Below, in pieces: positions 21,672-30,578 of a stretch of 43,011 nt of DNA. Origin of the DNA: a virus; the IMG/VR virus record IMGVR_UViG_3300030333_008294, positions 1 through 43,011 of that record; one strand, given 5' to 3'. The notes beneath the pieces were generated by a model, which was not told the origin of the DNA, did no database searches, and saw nothing but the letters and a program-made list of their open reading frames with translations. Each line of letters opens with the position of its first letter. The first letter of the stretch is position 1. A program made the position numbers and the translations under genes.

Positions 21672-24600
21672 TTACTTACCCTCCGGACACTTGTATTTCC
21701 AATAAGGCTTCATCTTCTTTATTTTCTTGCCGCCAATTGTCACTGTCCAGGCTTTATAAATAATTACACCCGGGCCAAATTTTGCTGCAGCTTTTTCTTT
21801 TGTTTGGTCTTCAGGATTAAAATGATGCTCCATTGAGGCGACGCAGTACTTTGCTGTCTTGACTGTCACCTTCTTTTGAGCCTTCTGTTCTTTGGAACTT
21901 GCCTTTGCCACTATGTCGGCCTTCTTTGGACGGGGCGGCTTTTTGGGCTTCTCTTTTGCGGCCGCTGCTTCGCCGGCCTTTATAGCTTTATCATGTTTCT
22001 TTTTAGCTTCGGTTGATTTTGGCGTATCCGCTGGTGGGGCGCCCTCTTTAACTGTTTTATCATACGCCTCTTTTTTAGCTTTGTCTGCTTTCTGTTCTTC
22101 TTCAATTCCTCTGTATGGTTCTGGTTCTTCAATTGGCCAATATTTACCTGAGATATCTAATTTTTTCCACTTCTTTGCGGGCTTGTAGCTGTCCAATGTT
22201 ATCTGGCCGTAGGTCTTTGTTTTATTCTTTTCAGCGTCTCGATCCTTCTTGTCTTTGTTTTCTTTCTTGGCTTCCTCTTTTTTCTTAGCGTCTGTGGTGT
22301 GACTTTCCTTTTCCGAGACTGGCTTGGTAGTTGCGGGGGCCGGTGCGCCGGCTTTCTTGGGTTCGCCATGGGTCTGCCAGATCGCATCCACTATAGTATC
22401 AAACTTACCACTCTCAAAAATACCCTCTACCTTGACGGCCTGATAATATCCTGAGATATTTAACATTTTGGCGGCGGCTTTGCCAATGGTTGGCATAGGC
22501 TCCAGGTGAGTAATTTGTCCGGGTACAAAAAACGGGGAACCAACAAGGTCGACCGTGCAACTATAGTGGTTGGCCAACTCTCCGTCAGAATTCTCCCCTT
22601 CTCGCTCGATGACTGCCTCTCTCATTCCGTTTTGCTGTGATCTTTTGAAATTAAACTTCTTAACGGGGCCCTTGTCGCGTCCCAGTCTTAAACTTAGAAT
22701 GCCCTGCTCTTCATTGGCGCCTAGAGTGACCTTTGGATTTTGCTCTTCTGCGTATACAAACAGCACCTGAGTCAGTTTATCAGTCGGCGACCATACTTTC
22801 GGAACAACGTTTTTTAGCGCACTGACGTTGTGCACGGAACCGCGGGAAATAGCCGCCTTGTTGCCTTTCTTCGGGAATGTGAGCGAACTCATCTTTGGGG
22901 TCATTCGCTGAATGTTTTGTTTGGACGTATTGCAGTCCCGACCCACAGCTGCCAAAATCATTTGCTGAACTGCATCGGCAATAAACTGACGAAGTGGCCA
23001 CTTTGGTTTAATTGGGCTCACTGCTGTTTCAAGCCACCAGCGCATAAATAAGTTTAAGGAGATGGGAATGTCTGCAATGTTTAACGACTTTCGATTGTTG
23101 GTGTCCGAGCGGGGGTCGAGCCAAGAACACGGACCAAATGCAACCGTCATATTTGACTCAGCAGCATATTGAGTTTGGCGGCTCTGTAGGACTCTACATG
23201 CAGTTTCCATAAGATCCCCAAAGAGGAAAAAATGAACGCGCAAATCGCTATCTGTGCCTTTTCCAGCTGATTGGCCGGTGACTGCACTGGTTGTTGTCTC
23301 TCTCTTCTTTTCTGTCTTGGCTGTTCCAACCTTGCCAACTTTTTCAGCGGCCGCATCGGCTAATTTCTCGCTGGTCGTCAAATTTGAACGACCAACTTTT
23401 AACCCGCCCTGCCTTTGTAAGTTGCCATCGGAGCGCGCTTGCGCCTTGCTCGCATTCCCGCTGGCATGCTGCTGTGCTGTTATCTCAATTTGTTCTTTGT
23501 TGACGTCGACGTAGAAAAGGCGGCCGCCGCCTTCAGCAAGAACCTTAAAGAACTCCTCTATGAAAGCTTTATAGCGTATGGTCATAACTTGCGCGGATGC
23601 ATTTTTAAAAGAGTCGTGCCGACTGCGCCTATCACGCGCATCATCGGCTGCTTTTTTTGCATCTCTTTTCGCCTGAATTGTTTCGTCTGAAGCGCCCCAG
23701 GCCGCGGCCCAGGCGCTGGTCGCCACTTCGAAGTCTTCTTTCGCTATAGCAGCTGCCACTGCTGCGTCGGCGCGAGTGACTTCGGCGTCAAGCTGAGCAA
23801 ATGCTCTTGCGTTCTCTTCGCGCATGCTGTCGCGCAATGTTTTATCGTCGATCCAAAAGATGTCCATCGATGGCGCCATGAACGCGCCCTCTATCGAGCC
23901 AACCCAGTCGGTTTCCAGCTCAATTGAACCATCCTGTTTGAAGTTAATGTTATGTTGGTTTATTTCTAGAAACAACGTATAACCCATTGAGTCTGCAAGA
24001 TCTTTCAGTTCCTTTGCTCTCGCTCCGCCAGCATGACTCATTGCGCTTTCGGTGGTTTTCCAACCTAGGTGCACCTTAATTCTGTAATATGGTGAATTTC
24101 TAGTAAACCCAGGCAGGTGCTTTTTCATACCTTCACGGAAGTCCAATTCATGTTGAACTGTCCATGTCTTGCCGCCAACAGTGGGCACTTGAGCGCTGTT
24201 ATAAAGTTTGGTATAAGGACTTGTCGGTGTGACCTCGTTATTTTTGATGGCGCTGCGGATTCGCTCAATTGAGGGAGGAGCGTTCGTGTCCTTGTCTTGG
24301 CTGTCACCGCAGCCCTTTCCGTAGCGGATTAAATCCATCCAAGAGACTTTTGAGCAATCCTTGGGGCCGGCCTTGCTCTTGCTTAAACCACTGGGCCACG
24401 AAGTGGATGCAGCATCCTCCAAGAATGAGTTTAAATTTTGAAAATGGATTACCATTTTTGCTTTAACTACCTTTAAGTTGGCAGGGTTGGACGAATCGTG
24501 AGTAAAGTTAAAACTCTTAAGACCAACAGCCTTGGGTCGGCCATGGCCACTGGACAGCATTTGATTAAGATCAGAAAGATCCACGTTTTCGTGGAATATG

Positions 24601-24956
24601 TACTCGTTTGTGCCCACCTCTTGACCTTCAGAATTGTAACGTATTTTAAAAAGTCTAAAATATGGCACCATAGAGCTAATTTCCAACGGCGACATATCTA
24701 AATATTTGGAAATATGCCTTCGTTGGGTTAGTTTGTTGAGGATGGTTGTCGAATCTCCGTTTATTTGTGAGATCTGCTTATAGTGATTAGCATTGGCGCC
24801 CTGGGCCTGGGCGACAACAGTGCCTTCGGCGGTAAGCTGATCCAAGTGGTCAATTAAGAAGCACTGCTCTTCGAATTGCTGAGCGCGAGCAGCGTTAAGC
24901 TTTGAGTTCTCTTCTTCCTTTTTTGCGGGATCAGTAGTTGCTTTAATTTCTGACAT
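21672..24956 (-). CDS. Large virion/baseplate structural protein, 1094 aa
   Basis: A long protein in the baseplate cluster. The N-terminal 200 residues (DMSPLEISSMVPYFRLFKI, later VGLKSFNFTHDSSNPANL and MVIHFQNLNSFL) resemble a conserved opening domain of large tail proteins in marine myophages. The middle holds a long alanine-rich helical stretch (about 385-450) and a second beta region (about 590-850). The C-terminal quarter (about 870-1060) is lysine-, alanine- and glutamate-rich and probably disordered, ending in a small beta domain with WTVTIGGKKIKKMKPYW. It may be a baseplate hub or wedge component with a flexible linker; the exact T4 equivalent is not clear. No protease or lysozyme motif is apparent. 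Confidence 0.7.
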   Translation of the reverse strand: MSEIKATTDPAKKEEENSKLNAARAQQFEEQCFLIDHLDQLTAEGTVVAQAQGANANHYKQISQINGDSTTILNKLTQRRHISKYLDMSPLEISSMVPYFRLFKIRYNSEGQEVGTNEYIFHENVDLSDLNQMLSSGHGRPKAVGLKSFNFTHDSSNPANLKVVKAKMVIHFQNLNSFLEDAASTSWPSGLSKSKAGPKDCSKVSWMDLIRYGKGCGDSQDKDTNAPPSIERIRSAIKNNEVTPTSPYTKLYNSAQVPTVGGKTWTVQHELDFREGMKKHLPGFTRNSPYYRIKVHLGWKTTESAMSHAGGARAKELKDLADSMGYTLFLEINQHNINFKQDGSIELETDWVGSIEGAFMAPSMDIFWIDDKTLRDSMREENARAFAQLDAEVTRADAAVAAAIAKEDFEVATSAWAAAWGASDETIQAKRDAKKAADDARDRRSRHDSFKNASAQVMTIRYKAFIEEFFKVLAEGGGRLFYVDVNKEQIEITAQQHASGNASKAQARSDGNLQRQGGLKVGRSNLTTSEKLADAAAEKVGKVGTAKTEKKRETTTSAVTGQSAGKGTDSDLRVHFFLFGDLMETACRVLQSRQTQYAAESNMTVAFGPCSWLDPRSDTNNRKSLNIADIPISLNLFMRWWLETAVSPIKPKWPLRQFIADAVQQMILAAVGRDCNTSKQNIQRMTPKMSSLTFPKKGNKAAISRGSVHNVSALKNVVPKVWSPTDKLTQVLFVYAEEQNPKVTLGANEEQGILSLRLGRDKGPVKKFNFKRSQQNGMREAVIEREGENSDGELANHYSCTVDLVGSPFFVPGQITHLEPMPTIGKAAAKMLNISGYYQAVKVEGIFESGKFDTIVDAIWQTHGEPKKAGAPAPATTKPVSEKESHTTDAKKKEEAKKENKDKKDRDAEKNKTKTYGQITLDSYKPAKKWKKLDISGKYWPIEEPEPYRGIEEEQKADKAKKEAYDKTVKEGAPPADTPKSTEAKKKHDKAIKAGEAAAAKEKPKKPPRPKKADIVAKASSKEQKAQKKVTVKTAKYCVASMEHHFNPEDQTKEKAAAKFGPGVIIYKAWTVTIGGKKIKKMKPYWKYKCPEGK

Positions 24957-24981
24957 TTCTTATACCTTGCCTCTGGGTCCT

Positions 24982-25323
24982 CTACAGGTCTAAATACAGG
25001 AACATCCTCTCTAGTGGCGCTGGAATGTATATTAATTCACCGAACTTCATGTGAGATTCGGTTGGTTTTTTATTAAACCAGGCTATAATCCACCATAAAT
25101 CTGAGCTACCGTAGTGTTCGTGAGCCAATTTATAGAAGCGGTCTCCCTGTTTCCATATGTGCTCTCGCAAAGACAAAGCTTCGATTTGCTCCGGAGTTAT
25201 CTCTGGAAATTCTGCCGTGGCATAATGTGAAATGTGCCTAACTCCGCGCTCTTTAAAGGTCTTCTCGTAAATTGCCTCGTCATTGAACCTAACAAATCTT
25301 TCTGAAAATCTAGATATTGACAT
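24982..25323 (-). CDS. LysM-containing baseplate wedge protein (gp53-like)
   Basis: The 113-aa protein has an N-terminal SERFVRFNDEAIYEKTFKER tract, then a LysM-like domain: REHIWKQGDRFYKLAHEHYG, DLWWIIAWFN and FGELIYIPAPLERM. T4 gp53 and related small baseplate proteins share this D/G-x-L...YG....W..I...N......G..+.IP pattern. In virions such LysM folds act in protein-protein contacts rather than cell-wall binding. Its place between the large baseplate protein and the tube-like protein supports the role. Confidence 0.78.
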   Translation of the reverse strand: MSISRFSERFVRFNDEAIYEKTFKERGVRHISHYATAEFPEITPEQIEALSLREHIWKQGDRFYKLAHEHYGSSDLWWIIAWFNKKPTESHMKFGELIYIPAPLERMFLYLDL

Positions 25324-25335
25324 TTATAAATCCTC

Positions 25336-26220
25336 TTATCCTTTGCCTTTCGACATGCTGTTTTCTCTCGCCGTTCTAACTGGGTCTGGCGTAGATTGAT
25401 TTGCGTCAGACGGACCAGAGATAGGGGTTTGATTTTGTGGTGTCGATTGACCATATAGTGTGCCTTTTACAGAACTCATCCAACCTCCGAGCGGGCCCGC
25501 AGGAGAGGCGTTGGGCCGATAAGGAAACTGATCGCTCTTCCCTCGCCAAGTGCTGCCATTCCAGCCCAGATTGTGGGAGTGAAGCACGTGAAATGTTAAA
25601 TCCAATTGAACTGTCTGGGGGTATAACTCATTTGGTCCTGCGGTGTGGAATCCCTCCTGGTCAAACACAGGCGTATAACTCACGCCTTCGACGCGTCCAT
25701 TTAGGCCGGTGCCACTGTCATTGTCCTGAATCAAGTTAGCAAACTTTATATTCAACATTGGTGGCGCCACAAGCGCTGTGGAGTCTTCCTCGCTAGTATA
25801 CGAGGGGTACATGTAGGTCACCAACTTACTGCAATTTTCTAAGTTCTTTTTCGCTTCATCCAAGTCGACTGAAACAACTTTCCATCCAACGGTTATCACC
25901 CTCTTCACTGACTTAAATGTCTCGATAGGATCCATTCTGCCATATACGTCGACGGATTCCCAGTCTGTTTTGTAATCGTCAGAAAAGGATGTTAAAAAAG
26001 CGTTAAACGAAACCATGGACTTGCTGGGTATGTGCATGATGTTGAGCGTCAAGCCATTATTTGCTAGAGCCGTTACAGCATCAGCATAGGTGTAGGTCGT
26101 CCCGCCTACTCCGTGATTCCGGCCATCGTTTGTGGTTGTGTCGTTTACCGCGCTAGCAATATATTCGCCGCCGCTAGCAGCATCGGCGAGGATGTTAGAA
26201 TCATCTTTGTTGTTTGGCAT
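25336..26220 (-). CDS. Baseplate / tail-tube-initiator-like protein, 294 aa
   Basis: Residues 60-225 contain SFNAFLTSFSDDYKTDWESV, VYGRMDPIETFKSVKRVITV, NCSKLVTYMYPSY, PPMLNIKFANLI and YPQTVQLDLTFHVLHSHNLGW. This succession (YGRMDPI..F....R.I, YP.Y, PP...++FANLI, final F.VLH.H.LGW) is common to a baseplate family next to LysM proteins in many myophages, and fits a beta-rich tail-tube-like domain (compare the tube-initiating roles of T4 gp48/gp54). N- and C-terminal extensions are Ser/Asn/Pro-rich. Transcribed directly after the tape measure, where baseplate genes are expected. Confidence 0.68.
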   Translation of the reverse strand: MPNNKDDSNILADAASGGEYIASAVNDTTTNDGRNHGVGGTTYTYADAVTALANNGLTLNIMHIPSKSMVSFNAFLTSFSDDYKTDWESVDVYGRMDPIETFKSVKRVITVGWKVVSVDLDEAKKNLENCSKLVTYMYPSYTSEEDSTALVAPPMLNIKFANLIQDNDSGTGLNGRVEGVSYTPVFDQEGFHTAGPNELYPQTVQLDLTFHVLHSHNLGWNGSTWRGKSDQFPYRPNASPAGPLGGWMSSVKGTLYGQSTPQNQTPISGPSDANQSTPDPVRTARENSMSKGKG

Positions 26221-26232
26221 TGTAGTTCTCCA

Positions 26233-29037
26233 TTAGCTCAGTTTTGCCTCGTTGTATTTTCCATTAAGAGCGGCGTTAACTGCACGTGCCAATTCGCGCT
26301 CATTCAGTTGCAACACGATGGTATTGCCACCAGTTGCTGCGGCAGCGGCGGGGGCAGCTGCAGCTGTGGTGGGCCCACCCTTGATCTCCTTAACTATATT
26401 AAGCGCCATCTGCATTGGCTCAACTCTGGCCTCTGCGGATGATCGCGTTAAGTCGGCCATAGCCTTTATTGTGTGTGTGGTTTGGGCCAAAACCTTTGCG
26501 TTCATTCCCTTTGTTTGGGCCAGTGCATCAACCGTATTTCTGAGTGCAGAAAACTTATCTTCGTTGAATTCGATGTCTTCGGCTGCTTCTGCCATGGCTT
26601 TAATTGCATCGACCATTCCATATATGGTTGTAATTGTTTCACTTCCAATGTTGCCCATGCCTTGGAAGATGTCTCCCATTGCTTGCAGGTCGTCAGTAGA
26701 GATGAAAGCCAATGCGACGGCAATCGCACCTAGGCCAAGTGCTATAGCAACCAACGCGCCGGCCGCAAAGATGCCGGCAAATGCCAGGCCCATAGCACTA
26801 AGAGCCATAATAGCCAACGACCCTGCAACCATCAGCACAACCTCGTGATTTTGGATCATCAGTGTCACAAGGCCAGTGATTGAATCAATTATTGCAGCAA
26901 TCCCGAAGGCTAATAGCCCGAAGCCGGCTGCAACCAGCGCGATGGCTACACCAATCATGAACAGCGGCGGCGCTAGCGCGTAAAAGCCCGGTGCGGCAGC
27001 AAGTGCTGCGGTTCCAAATGCCATGAGGGCCGGGGAGCCGAATGCGACGGCCGCAAAGAGCATGCCCAAAACAACCGCAAGAGTGATTCCGTCAGTACCT
27101 AGGCCTTTAAAAGCCACGGCCATCAAGGCGAATCCACCCAACACCATAAGAATTGCGAAACCCGCTGAAAGGATGGCTGCAGCCAGGGCCATTATCGGCG
27201 CTGCGGCTGCCGTTGAAGTGGCGCCTAAAAAGGCTGTTGCTCCCGATAGAACGGATTTCGAGGCCGCGTTTGCGCCTTCAGCGACTGTGCTAGCACCAGT
27301 GGCCTTGGCGTACAGCGCCTTTGCTGCGGCGGTGGCAGAAATGGCGATTTGCATGCCCTTGAATATTGCCCACATTGCACCCAGACCAATCACCACGGGC
27401 TTACTTGTTAGGCCCATGTCCCGCAATATCCCAACAAAATCACGCGCATAGCCAACGAGTGGCATGAAGAATGCAGATAGATCATTAAGTATCCTGCTCC
27501 ATTCCATCATGACAGTATTGTTCAGCTTGGCCTGCTCTTCCATTGCTTTCTGATCAGCATCTGCCTCTTTCATCTCGGAAGCCCACGCGTTAATACCTGC
27601 AGTGCCTTCGCGGAATACTTTACCTGCTGCCTCGACAGACATTCCGGCCGCTTGCGCGACCGCCTTTTTGGCATAATAACCCATATCGTTCCAAGACTGC
27701 CCTGATTGCTCAATTGCACCAGCAAGAGCGCGAACACGTTCAACTGGATCTGTTTTTTCGATCATTTCCATGGAGTTCAAGAAAGGTCCGCCGAGTATTG
27801 CGTTCAATTCACCTACGTGTTGAGCGGCGCCTTCAAATGTATCAAACTGATCAGTTATTTTAAGCAGTTCGCTGATTTCCATACCTAAGCCACGGGCTAC
27901 TTTTGCTGATTTCATGAATATCTTTGTTGCGTTTTTGCCGAATTTAGAGATGGTTTCTGAGTTTTTATTAAAGTCGGATACCATCTTGCCCGTCGTGACA
28001 CCGATCTGCTGCCCTACCTCAAAAAGCTCTGCCGTGAAAGCCTTAGTCTCGTCTGTTGTTGCATTAAAGACGGTTTTCATACCCTGGAAAAGCTCTGTTT
28101 GTTCCTGAGCACTAACACCCAAGCGCGTCATTTGAACATTGAACGCAGCCAAATCTTCTTTGGCGGTTTGCGACAGCTGATTAAAGCCGGTAAAGCCACT
28201 GTAAAGAGCCTGCATAGATTCAGCTGCTTCTTCTATTGTGGCAGAAAATTCGCTTGTGTTCTCGTACGTGTTCTTTATCATTGCATCGTACTCCATGCCA
28301 GCACCGGTGGCAGTGCGAAAGCCAACTTGAGCCTTGTCGAGTGTAAATCCCAAACTGATGCCTCGCATTGCAAGAAATACCAAGGAATCCGACATCTTTT
28401 CGGCTGCAGCTGACGCCATGTTAATTCTGTTTTCTAAGGAGAAGAATTTTTTCGCCGCATTGCCAATTACAGCAGTCCAGGCGCCTCCGGAGGCCTTCAA
28501 TTGACCCATTTTTGTGGCTATGTCACCAGATGCATCCGCTATGCCGAGCATCGAATTCAGATTGCCAGACAGCCTTGTTCCCAGTTCTTCCGTTAACGCC
28601 AATCGCCTTTCGGCGTTTCGGGCACTGCGAATCTCTTCTGTTAACCTTTGTTTTTCAGTCTCCAGCATTTCCTCGCTCATTAGAGCAATTTGTACTATTT
28701 CATCACTCTGATTTTGGAGGGAGGCTAATCTCTCTTCTGATAGCTGATTGGCTTTTTCGCCTGTTGCGACCGCCTCTTTGTGTTTTTGGATAGTCTTCTC
28801 TACCTGGTCAAACTGGGCATTTAATGCTTCCTCCTCCATGCTTAAAAGCTGGGCTCGCTCTTCGTATTTTGCAACTAGTTCTTGATTGGCTTGCAATTGC
28901 GCAGCCACCTTATCATAACTTAGACCAAGAAGTTTATTATACTCCTCGGCGGCTTTGAGACGCTCTTCTACAGCCTCCTTGTGCTGCTCCTCAAGGTCCA
29001 GTAAAACCCGCTTTGATTGTTCTTCTTCGCGACTCAT
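26233..29037 (-). CDS. Tail tape-measure protein, 934 aa
   Basis: Sets tail length and probably helps DNA cross the membrane. Residues 1-150 are coiled coil rich in E, Q and K (EEQHKEAVEERLKAAEEYN...). A central part (about 200-480) has tape-measure features: FTLDKAQVGFRTATGAG, TIEEAAESMQALYSGFTG, VGQQIGVTTGKMVSDF and GLGMEISELLKITDQF. About 540-790 is a set of long hydrophobic, alanine/glycine-rich segments that can span membranes. The C-terminus is helical with a run of alanines (about 905-915). The size and the position after sheath, tube and the chaperone pair are those of a tape measure. Confidence 0.9.
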   Translation of the reverse strand: MSREEEQSKRVLLDLEEQHKEAVEERLKAAEEYNKLLGLSYDKVAAQLQANQELVAKYEERAQLLSMEEEALNAQFDQVEKTIQKHKEAVATGEKANQLSEERLASLQNQSDEIVQIALMSEEMLETEKQRLTEEIRSARNAERRLALTEELGTRLSGNLNSMLGIADASGDIATKMGQLKASGGAWTAVIGNAAKKFFSLENRINMASAAAEKMSDSLVFLAMRGISLGFTLDKAQVGFRTATGAGMEYDAMIKNTYENTSEFSATIEEAAESMQALYSGFTGFNQLSQTAKEDLAAFNVQMTRLGVSAQEQTELFQGMKTVFNATTDETKAFTAELFEVGQQIGVTTGKMVSDFNKNSETISKFGKNATKIFMKSAKVARGLGMEISELLKITDQFDTFEGAAQHVGELNAILGGPFLNSMEMIEKTDPVERVRALAGAIEQSGQSWNDMGYYAKKAVAQAAGMSVEAAGKVFREGTAGINAWASEMKEADADQKAMEEQAKLNNTVMMEWSRILNDLSAFFMPLVGYARDFVGILRDMGLTSKPVVIGLGAMWAIFKGMQIAISATAAAKALYAKATGASTVAEGANAASKSVLSGATAFLGATSTAAAAPIMALAAAILSAGFAILMVLGGFALMAVAFKGLGTDGITLAVVLGMLFAAVAFGSPALMAFGTAALAAAPGFYALAPPLFMIGVAIALVAAGFGLLAFGIAAIIDSITGLVTLMIQNHEVVLMVAGSLAIMALSAMGLAFAGIFAAGALVAIALGLGAIAVALAFISTDDLQAMGDIFQGMGNIGSETITTIYGMVDAIKAMAEAAEDIEFNEDKFSALRNTVDALAQTKGMNAKVLAQTTHTIKAMADLTRSSAEARVEPMQMALNIVKEIKGGPTTAAAAPAAAAATGGNTIVLQLNERELARAVNAALNGKYNEAKLS

Positions 29038-29053
29038 TTACAAGCGCTACCCC

Positions 29054-29395
29054 CTATTTGAATGGCCACTTTAAGCCGGTTTTAAGTTCAAACCCGCGGA
29101 CAGCCTTGTCTAGATCATATTTACTGGCATATGTTTTGGCGTCATTCAAGCCAAAAGACTTATATGCTTCCAGGTACCTTTTCTCTGCGGCTAGAGTTTT
29201 AGAGAAAGCATCAACTTGCTGGGTTGTGCCCTTGACTTTAACCGGGATTGCGACGTCTTCGCCGAATGCGCGACGCATAACAACTTTTACTAAATTGCCG
29301 AACATTCGCAGAAAGCTCTCTTCCAACTTTTTGTCTTCGGCAGCGTTTAAATCGATAACAGCTGTGGTCATCGTTTCTTCAGTGATATTTTGCAT
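29054..29395 (-). CDS. Small conserved structural-region protein, 113 aa
   Basis: ATG at 29395 has AGGAG eight bases upstream. The product is helical: FLRMFGNLVKVVMRRAFGE, then VKGTTQQVDAFSKTLAAEKR, and a C-terminal FELKTGLKWPFK. The VKG...Q..AF...L..EK.Y motif resembles many small unassigned tail-region proteins. Gene order places it between the frameshifted chaperone and the tape measure. Function unknown; a tail-assembly role is suggested by place only. Confidence 0.65.
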   Translation of the reverse strand: MQNITEETMTTAVIDLNAAEDKKLEESFLRMFGNLVKVVMRRAFGEDVAIPVKVKGTTQQVDAFSKTLAAEKRYLEAYKSFGLNDAKTYASKYDLDKAVRGFELKTGLKWPFK

Positions 29396-29458
29396 GCAAA
29401 AATCTCCTATTAATACAATAGTAATTAGTCATGTGGGGGGAAAATATAGAAAAGTGTT

Positions 29459-29716
29459 TTATCTACTTCGAGAACTGCGTCGAGCTTTATCCATTTCTTC
29501 ACTTTCCTGCTCAAATTGTTTTCGAAGTCGATCTAAGAACCACATTCGAATGACAATGGGCAAGTTGTAAGCCTCTGAAAAGCTCCAACCGCCGTGATAC
29601 TTTAAAATAAAGAATTGCTCGTAGACACTCTCGATGTAATTATCGTCTAGGCCAAAAAAAGTCCGTCGTAAACGGAACCTCCATTTCTTGCTCGTATCCG
29701 CAAGATGTGCACACAA
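29459..29716 (-). CDS. Tail assembly chaperone ORF, probably expressed by frameshift
   Basis: The conserved part begins at about residue 20: FFGLDDNYIESVYEQFF, LKYHGGWSFSEAYNLPIVIR, MWFLDRLRKQFEQESEEMDK. It resembles the small partner that follows gp26 in T4-like phages (gp51-like/tail-chaperone type: ...LKYH..+S......P...R.W.+..+..Q.E.E...M). No ATG or GTG lies near that start; only a TTG at 29716, deep inside the gp26-like gene, opens the frame, and the 20 residues before the conserved part are gp26 codons read out of frame. The ORF is +1 relative to the gp26-like gene and meets it at a T7 run. I infer synthesis as a C-terminal extension of the gp26-like protein. Confidence 0.65.
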   Translation of the reverse strand: MCAHLADTSKKWRFRLRRTFFGLDDNYIESVYEQFFILKYHGGWSFSEAYNLPIVIRMWFLDRLRKQFEQESEEMDKARRSSRSR

Positions 29717-30503
29717 ACTCTTGAGTTAAATCAACGTTTGGCGTCACTTCAGAGAGGGCATCGCGCAAATATCGCGAGTCCAAGGCCGGCATATTGGCGA
29801 TAAACTTGTTAATAACAGAACGATCCTCTGTGCCATTGATCGAAACAATAACTTGGCGAAGTTGGTCTGTTAAGATTGCCTCTGCGGCCTTATTTTTTCG
29901 TCGCTGCTCTGCTAATGTAACGAGCTTGCGCTCATCCGCACCGGTCTGTAAGCGAACAACTGTACGGACTTCAGACTTTGGCAGCAAAATGGCAAATTTG
30001 CCGTCACCCACTGGTTCAATGTCAAATGGGTTCGACTCTGTGCCGTCCTTAACCACGGCCAAATTCAAGTCGAAGGAATGTTCGCTGTGCGTTCCGCAAA
30101 CCGGGCAAGTGATTTTCGTTTCGTAATTTGCCCCATAGCCTGTAATTCGCGCTGCGATCAGAATGGCATTTTTATCGCCCGAAAGCAACATGTCCGGTTT
30201 GATTTTCTTATTAACAAGGACATTGCTCAAGAAACGATCAATCGCTATACCCTTCTTGATCAAGGTCCGTGAAGATAGAATATCCTCATCCTTTGCAGTC
30301 ATGAAGCGAATTTCTACGGTCGATTCATTGTGCAGAGGGTGCCCTTCTGGATAGTACTTACCGGCAGATGGCAAATCAACAAACTCCGTAGGAGTCGAAA
30401 AGTGAAATGGTGTTTCCTCTGATTTGGTAACTGTCGGCATGGGGGGTGGGTCTGACGGCGGCATTGCGCCGCCAATTCGGTCGGTGTTATTTCTAGTAGT
30501 CAT
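29640..30503 (-). CDS. T4 gp26-like baseplate/tail assembly protein (T4_baseplate family)
   Basis: Matches the PF12322-type pattern: FVDLPSAGKYYPEGHPLHNE, VEIRFMTAKDEDILSSRTLI, KKGIAIDRFLSNVL and LLSGDKNAILIAARITGYG. In T4, gp26 is linked to hub assembly; in many other myophages the family sits directly before the tape measure, where tail assembly chaperones are. Here two zinc-ribbon-like pairs are present, C133-x2-C136 (CPVCG) and C265-x2-C268 (CTSCG). The N-terminal 30 residues are proline-rich. The gene ends FFWPRR-stop right after a run of seven T, which also is the junction to the downstream chaperone frame. A sigma-70-like promoter lies just upstream. Confidence 0.88.
   Translation of the reverse strand: MTTRNNTDRIGGAMPPSDPPPMPTVTKSEETPFHFSTPTEFVDLPSAGKYYPEGHPLHNESTVEIRFMTAKDEDILSSRTLIKKGIAIDRFLSNVLVNKKIKPDMLLSGDKNAILIAARITGYGANYETKITCPVCGTHSEHSFDLNLAVVKDGTESNPFDIEPVGDGKFAILLPKSEVRTVVRLQTGADERKLVTLAEQRRKNKAAEAILTDQLRQVIVSINGTEDRSVINKFIANMPALDSRYLRDALSEVTPNVDLTQEFVCTSCGYEQEMEVPFTTDFFWPRR
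29651..29663 (-). other. Candidate programmed frameshift site (T7 run)
   Basis: Coding-strand GAC TTT TTT TGG CCT in the gp26-like frame. A +1 slip (or -2) at the second TTT gives TTT GGC CTA GAC, entering the chaperone frame exactly where its conserved sequence starts. A -1 slip would hit TAG within three codons. The gp26-like stop is 12 bases downstream. Confidence 0.55.
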
Positions 30504-30541
30504 GTTTCCTCATTTTTGAAAATAATAAATTGGTGTACTTT

Positions 30542-30570
30542 ATTATAGCATATTGATAGTCTTTAGTTAA
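30542..30570 (-). promoter_or_regulatory. Sigma-70-like promoter inside the structural operon
   Basis: TTAACT (30565-30570), 17-base spacer, TGC plus perfect TATAAT (30542-30547), an extended -10 form. It lies between the tube and gp26-like genes, an unexpected place for a host-type promoter. Confidence 0.55.
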
Positions 30571-30578
30571 GTCTGCGA

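Noticed and set aside
26252-26848. 198-codon plus-strand ORF inside the tape-measure gene
   Set aside because: Alanine-rich coding on the minus strand keeps the opposite strand open by composition; there is no ribosome site or known protein pattern.
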